Part shown: in pieces, positions 14,263-18,002 of the stretch
How positions within the stretch are numbered: the stretch's first letter is position 1
Layout: each line of letters begins with the position of its first letter
NCBI GenBank assembly: GCA_030036915.1
Contig: JASHSC010000637.1
Location: 1 to 18,002 of the forward strand
Source of the DNA: Terriglobia bacterium
GTDB taxonomy: Bacteria; Acidobacteriota; Terriglobia; UBA7540
Reading direction: 5' to 3'
Length of the DNA stretch: 18,002 nt
The notes under the pieces: generated by a model
Database searches by the model: none
The model's input: only the letters and a program-made list of their open reading frames with translations
What the model was told of the DNA's origin: nothing
Translations under genes and position numbers: made by a program

Positions 14263-15321
14263 TCAGAATGTATACCCAATTCCCAAAGACAGCGTGATGT
14301 TGTTCTTCTCATTGCCCGCCGGCGGATTGCTCAGGTAAAGATCGATGGCGCTGGTGGTGAAAGAGAACTTGTTGAACAGCTTGATGGCCAGAGTGTTGGT
14401 AGTGTCAAACCGGTATTGGCCGGTTTGGGTGAAGTTGGGATAAACATTCAGGCTGTGGTCAAACCGTACGCGCTTGCTGACTTGCTCTCCCAGAGTCTCG
14501 CCAATCAGCGCGTTGAGCGTTTCGTCGGATAATCCGGTGAAGAACTTTTCGTGTTGAGCGGTCAATCCGCCCAATACGCTGAAGGTGGTGCGCGCGTTCT
14601 TGACGACATCGCGGCCAAAACCACCGCCGAAGGTTTGCCGTAGGTACAATCCCTCGGTTGAGATGTGGTCGAGCTGCGCGATGCCGAACACAAAGTTGGC
14701 GGTCGTGAAAAGAAAATCCTCGCGCAGGTTGGAGCTGAGAGTGTGCGAGGTTACATTGCTTCCGTCCTGCGCGGCGTGCGAAAGGAGCGTCGTGAAATTG
14801 AAGGTGGTGCGAGTGTGCGTCTGGAAGATTGGGGCTGCGGGTCGCTCGCGCACGGCGTTGATGGTGGTAGTGAAAGTATTCGTTTGCTGGTTGCCGTGCT
14901 GGATGGATTCACCGAGGCTGGCAAGGCCCTTCCAGGCATGCAAAACGGATGGGGCTTGCACCACCAGCTTTTCGTAGTCGCTCGCGGGCATGATAGTGTC
15001 CACCTGAGCGGCAGGGATCGTCTCAGTTTTTTCCTTGGTCTTGAGATTCCAGTCGCCGGAGGGAGTGAGTTCCAGATTGCCCACCATGGGCTCACGGCCC
15101 TTAATGACCACCGCAACCTGCTTCTCCACGGAGTAGGTCGCAACCTTGGCCATGGGAATGGTCAGCGTCCCCAAAATGTCGGATTTCAGGGTCAGCGTGC
15201 CGCCCTTGACGGTGACAAGTGTGCCAGTGACCCGGTCTCCGTTCTTGAGGGTTACGACGTCTGCGAGGGCGCTCGCAAAGGCGCAGACGAGTACACAAAC
15301 AGTGAAGATGGTCGATTTCAA
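14263..15321 (-). CDS. DUF481-family outer-membrane beta-barrel protein
   Basis: The 352-residue protein has an N-terminal signal peptide (MKSTIFTVCVLVCAFASALA, cleavage about residue 20). A small N-terminal domain begins DVVTLKNGDRVTGTLVTVKGGTLTLKSDILGTLTIPM, a pattern common in acidobacterial and related surface proteins. The rest is a DUF481 barrel with alternating strands (THTRTTFNFTTLLSH, TLSSNLREDFLFTT, FVFGIAQLDH, RQTFGGGFGRDV) that ends in a terminal Phe (LSLGIGYTF), the outer-membrane sorting signal. The family is linked to YdiY-like, salt-induced outer-membrane proteins; function is unclear. GGAGG 11 bases upstream of the ATG (TTTGGAGGCGG on the minus strand) supports the start. A plus-strand 295-codon frame over the same region (14665-15552) is rejected. 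Confidence 0.87.
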   Translation of the reverse strand: MKSTIFTVCVLVCAFASALADVVTLKNGDRVTGTLVTVKGGTLTLKSDILGTLTIPMAKVATYSVEKQVAVVIKGREPMVGNLELTPSGDWNLKTKEKTETIPAAQVDTIMPASDYEKLVVQAPSVLHAWKGLASLGESIQHGNQQTNTFTTTINAVRERPAAPIFQTHTRTTFNFTTLLSHAAQDGSNVTSHTLSSNLREDFLFTTANFVFGIAQLDHISTEGLYLRQTFGGGFGRDVVKNARTTFSVLGGLTAQHEKFFTGLSDETLNALIGETLGEQVSKRVRFDHSLNVYPNFTQTGQYRFDTTNTLAIKLFNKFSFTTSAIDLYLSNPPAGNEKNNITLSLGIGYTF

Positions 15322-15588
15322 AGTCCGCCTCCAAAAAAATGTGATGGGCTTCCCCTCGCATCTAGGTTATCACGGTTTGAAAGAGGCGGCGGGAGGGATT
15401 CCGCGAAAACTCGGCAGGGTGGCAGCGGGTTCACGACCGCAGAAAGGGTGGCGCAAAACGGTTGCGGAAACCAGCCTTTCGGTAGTACAAAACAGGGAGT
15501 CATGACCGCACCTTCGGAGCGGAATGGCATCCGCCTTGAGCCCGGGCGATAAGAGGAATCAACCTGATTTAAAACCAGGAGGGGGAAA

Positions 15589-16035
15589 ATGTGGAAAGAA
15601 TTTAAAGAATTTGCCATGCGCGGCAGCGTGCTCGATATGGCGGTTGGAATCATCATCGGAGCGGCGTTTGGAAGAATCGTCACTTCCGTGGTGAATGACA
15701 TTATCATGCCGCCCATCGGTGTGATTCTGGGGCATGTGGATTTTTCGAACCTCTATATCAATCTCTCCAGAACTCACTACGATTCGCTGGCGGACGCCAA
15801 GAAGGCCGGAGCGGCCATCATCGGCTACGGCACGTTCATCAATACGGTCATCGATTTCCTGATTGTGGCTTTCGTGGTTTTTCTGCTGGTGAAGCAGGTG
15901 AACCGGATGATGAAGCCGCTCGAGACCCCGCCGCCGCCGGCCGCCACCAAGGAGTGCCCCTATTGCATTTCCGGTGGCATCGCATTGAAGGCCACGCGCT
16001 GCCCGCACTGCACGGCGCAGCTCCAGGCGGTGTAA
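15589..16035 (+). CDS. mscL: Large-conductance mechanosensitive channel MscL with C-terminal zinc ribbon
   Basis: This is the homopentameric channel that releases solutes during hypo-osmotic shock. The 148 residues begin MWKEFKEFAMRGSVLDMAVG, the conserved amphipathic N-terminal helix and TM1 start. TM1 spans about 17-45 with the VNDIIMPPIG signature, and TM2 about 80-101 (FINTVIDFLIVAFVVFLLV). The C-terminus adds a Pro-rich linker and a CPYC...CPHC zinc ribbon (Cys123, 126, 138, 141), seen in many but not all MscL proteins; E. coli MscL lacks it. AGGAGGGGG precedes the ATG. The 267 bp before it contains no gene; I saw no clear promoter there. The reverse transcriptase starts 49 bp downstream. 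Confidence 0.95.
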   Translation: MWKEFKEFAMRGSVLDMAVGIIIGAAFGRIVTSVVNDIIMPPIGVILGHVDFSNLYINLSRTHYDSLADAKKAGAAIIGYGTFINTVIDFLIVAFVVFLLVKQVNRMMKPLETPPPPAATKECPYCISGGIALKATRCPHCTAQLQAV

Positions 16036-16084
16036 AGCGCTGGTGATTGGCGGAAGCGGTTGTTCAGCCCAGGAAGCCATCGCC

Positions 16085-17527
16085 ATGAACTTGATGACGA
16101 CGTGCGAACTCGAGCGGCCTTTGCAATGGCGCCACCTCTATCGCGAGGCGGAGCTTTACAAAGCTGCCATCCGCGTTTACACCAAGCCCTTGTTCATGTG
16201 GCGCAAGGCACTGTGCACTTCCACGGATGGCCGCACGCTCTACGATTTTGCCGGGCGCGGATTGCGCAGCCTGGACGCGTTGCACCGCGCGCTGGCCCGG
16301 GAAGAATTCCAGTTTCGCCCCTCCGTCGGTCTGCCCTACAATTTTAACGGGAAGTGCCGCACACTTTACATTGCCCCCTGGGAGGAGCGCATCGTTGACT
16401 TCCTCCTCTACCGCGCGCTCACGCGCAAACTGCATCGGTGGTTTTCCGCGAATTCCTATGCCTACCGCGATCGCAGCCTGGGGCTGGACGGCTGCCAGAG
16501 GCGAATTGCGGCGTTGTTGCGCGCGCACAACGGCACGTTTTTCCTCATCAAGCGCGACATCGCGAACTATTTCGCCAGCGTCGATCATGAAATGCTGCTG
16601 GAGAAGCTGGCGCGCTTGGTGGACACGCAGGATTATCTTTTCAGTCTCCTTCGCCAGCGCGTCTATTTCGATTACCAGGACGAAACCGGCGCGCACCGGG
16701 CGCAAGTGGGCATCCCATTCGGAGCGGCCATTGCCTGCGCATTGGCCAATATCTATTTAACTGAGCTTGACCGCGAAATTGAGGCGATCCCTGGGGTTCA
16801 CTACTTTCGCTATGCTGATGACTTGTTGGTTTTGTCGGCCTCGCGCGATTCGGTGCTTGAAGCCACGGAACGCCTGAATCGGCACATCGAGGGCCTACAC
16901 CTTCGCTTCAAGCCCAGCCTTCAGGCCAACCTGGCGCTGGCTTCCGGCCCCGTGGCGGATCCGTCGTTCTTTCCAGCTCAGAGTTTTCGGCATCTCGGAT
17001 TGCTTTTTCAGGCAGGAGGAGGTGTGGCGCTTTCGCGGGACAAGAGCCGGAAAATCCAAAACCTGTTTCGATTTGCGTTTCGCCGTGCCCGCCGGCGATG
17101 GATAAAATTGGTGGACCCGATGGCGCGCGCGCAGACGCTGGTTGACGTGGCGATTGAAACGCTTCAACTGGGTGTGCGCAACGTGGCTATTCTCGATTAT
17201 TACTTGAAGCACGTGGATGAGGAGGCGCAATTGCGGCGGCTCGATCGCTGGCTGGCCGAAGAGGTGCTCAGCCGTGTTTTTGGCGGTCACAGAAAGGGAA
17301 ATTTCCGGCGCCTGAGCTTTGATCGGCTGCGCGCCATGGGGTTGCCGTCGCTCGTTCATCGGCGGCGCTTGATTCGGCGCCGGAAGATCGAAAGTCCGTT
17401 TTTCATTTGGCAGCGGGAAAAAGCTGCACGAGCCTTCCGGGGGACGGTTGCCAGGCTGCGTCGCGCCGCGAGCGCGGACGCGGCTTTCTCTCCGAACCCA
17501 GAAGCAGCAGCCGGTAAGCGCCGGTGA
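16085..17527 (+). CDS. Free-standing reverse transcriptase, YADD type, family unassigned
   Basis: This 480-residue RNA-directed DNA polymerase shows the finger-palm motifs of the group II intron/DGR/UG superfamily. These are SANSYAYRDRSLGLDG (121-136), motif A FLIKRDIANYFASVDH with Asp158, motif B VGIPFGAAIACALANIYLTELDREI (208-232), motif C HYFRYADDLLVL with Asp245-Asp246, and FRHLGLLF (301-308). The GAAIACALAN text differs from the GNLTSQ of typical DGR enzymes, and the retron-type NAxxH and VTG motifs are absent. The C-terminal 130 residues are Arg-rich; I see no HNH, Cas1, nitrilase or maturase domain. The start at ATG 16085 is preferred (AGGAAG upstream) over a GTG at 16043. No group II intron domain V is seen nearby. 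It lies 49 bp downstream of mscL and may be co-transcribed. It could be a group II-like (G2L) or unknown-group RT. Confidence 0.9.
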   Translation: MNLMTTCELERPLQWRHLYREAELYKAAIRVYTKPLFMWRKALCTSTDGRTLYDFAGRGLRSLDALHRALAREEFQFRPSVGLPYNFNGKCRTLYIAPWEERIVDFLLYRALTRKLHRWFSANSYAYRDRSLGLDGCQRRIAALLRAHNGTFFLIKRDIANYFASVDHEMLLEKLARLVDTQDYLFSLLRQRVYFDYQDETGAHRAQVGIPFGAAIACALANIYLTELDREIEAIPGVHYFRYADDLLVLSASRDSVLEATERLNRHIEGLHLRFKPSLQANLALASGPVADPSFFPAQSFRHLGLLFQAGGGVALSRDKSRKIQNLFRFAFRRARRRWIKLVDPMARAQTLVDVAIETLQLGVRNVAILDYYLKHVDEEAQLRRLDRWLAEEVLSRVFGGHRKGNFRRLSFDRLRAMGLPSLVHRRRLIRRRKIESPFFIWQREKAARAFRGTVARLRRAASADAAFSPNPEAAAGKRR

Positions 17528-17563
17528 GAGAGGGCGGCTGCCTGTAGATGGGTGTTATGGAAT

Positions 17564-17591
17564 AACTGCGGCTAAAGCCGCAGTTCGTTTT
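17564..17591 (+). terminator. Probable Rho-independent terminator after the reverse transcriptase gene
   Basis: AACTGCGGC (17564-17572), loop TAAA, GCCGCAGTT (17577-17585) give a perfect 9-bp stem (10 bp with the inner T-A pair), followed by CGTTTTCT. It starts 37 bp after the stop codon. The sequence ACTGCGGCTAAAGCCGCAGT also resembles a dispersed repeat, so the terminator role is likely but not certain. Confidence 0.55.
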
Positions 17592-17688
17592 CTCCAACCG
17601 TCCCCCGAAGGGCTTGGCGACAGAACCGAACCGAGGAGCGATCCGGGACCGCCGGCCCCATGCGGGGCCCTGCTGAGGGAGGGTGAAT

Positions 17689-18002
17689 ATGTCACTTCTC
17701 GATTGGGTCAGGGGAAAGATCACATGCCCGCGTTGCGGAACGAGCGGAGCGAAGGAAATCAACGGAGCCATCTGCTGTCCCAACCCCACGTGCGCATACT
17801 TCAGCAAGACCATGGGAAAGAGCGAGGCGGGTTCGTCTGCCGCGTCGATCACGATGAGTCAGGCAGCAGTGCCGGATGCTGATAGTGGCCCCGTGCCGGC
17901 CGGATCATTTGCCGTTCGCTACCGCAACTTCCGCGGGCAGGAAAAGTCCTTCGTTGCTGAAGCGGCATCCGCCCACCGCTTGAGGAACCACATCAATGTG
18001 AA
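17689..18002 (+). CDS. Zinc-ribbon protein of unknown function, partial (C-terminus beyond right edge)
   Basis: From ATG 17689, preceded by GAGGGAGGG, the frame is open to the window edge (104 codons). The protein begins MSLLDWVRGKITCPRCG and has a zinc ribbon with Cys13, Cys16, Cys30 and Cys35 (CPRC...CPNPTC), then a Ser/Ala-rich linker (about 43-72). A second region begins SFAVRYRNFRGQEKSFVAEAAS and ends at the edge with HRLRNHINV. The text 'RYRNFRGQEK' recalls the first strands of WYL-like domains, which bind ligands or nucleic acid, but too little is visible. A perfect hairpin GGCCCC-ATGC-GGGGCC (17654-17669) lies 20 bases before the start codon and may affect expression. Confidence 0.65.
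   Translation, partial: MSLLDWVRGKITCPRCGTSGAKEINGAICCPNPTCAYFSKTMGKSEAGSSAASITMSQAAVPDADSGPVPAGSFAVRYRNFRGQEKSFVAEAASAHRLRNHINV

Noticed and set aside
14665..15552. 295-codon plus-strand frame
   Set aside because: It is antisense to the DUF481 barrel, which has a signal peptide, a good ribosome-binding site and a terminal Phe on the minus strand.
17528..17690. Possible group II intron domain V or DGR template repeat after the reverse transcriptase
   Set aside because: The only strong structure is a simple 9-bp stem with a TAAA loop and T-tract. It lacks the domain V layout, and I found no second similar copy in the window that could be a variable repeat.
17448..17882. 144-codon plus-strand frame overlapping the end of the reverse transcriptase gene
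   Set aside because: It overlaps the reverse transcriptase end and the zinc-ribbon gene in another phase; the frame from 17689 has the ribosome-binding site and the CxxC motifs.

Overview
The window is a GC-rich bacterial chromosome segment. The likely source is an Acidobacteriota or similar Gram-negative soil/sediment bacterium. That is an inference from style: Tat-exported oxidoreductases, a double-GAF sigma-54 activator, a complete RND efflux operon, a DUF481 barrel, and many short palindromic repeats in gene gaps. No rRNA or other marker gene is present. I saw no tRNA, rRNA or CRISPR array.

Layout. (1) The left edge holds the 5' part of an unrecognised membrane protein on the minus strand (start at 486, runs off the window). 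(2) About 1.4 kb without a convincing gene follows. It contains a truncated RAYT/IS200-like transposase remnant, a tandem 18-19 bp repeat, an AT-rich patch with a near-consensus sigma-70 promoter, and a degenerate intergenic repeat. (3) A Tat-signalled aldo/keto reductase, a secreted LolA-like hypothetical protein and a GAF-GAF-AAA-Fis sigma-54 activator lie on the plus strand. (4) From 6218 to 12843 there is an efflux unit in the order RND permease, membrane-fusion protein, NodT-type outer-membrane lipoprotein, small STAS protein. The 323-bp gap between activator and permease holds a perfect 16-bp palindrome and, about 110 bp downstream, a GG-N10-GC sigma-54-type promoter. This suggests that the activator drives the pump. 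(5) A Tat-signalled SMP-30/gluconolactonase-like protein converges on a DUF481 outer-membrane barrel. (6) The right end carries MscL with a C-terminal zinc ribbon, a free-standing reverse transcriptase, and the start of another zinc-ribbon protein that runs off the window.

Two features stand out. First, the outer-membrane factor gene seems to have received an in-frame 156-bp palindromic element between the first codons of its signal peptide and the hydrophobic core. This probably forces use of a GTG start that lies inside the element. Second, the reverse transcriptase (YADD active site, no visible maturase, HNH or intron RNA parts) lies between two zinc-ribbon proteins and is not one I can assign to a known system. 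Both need database comparison before any claim of novelty.
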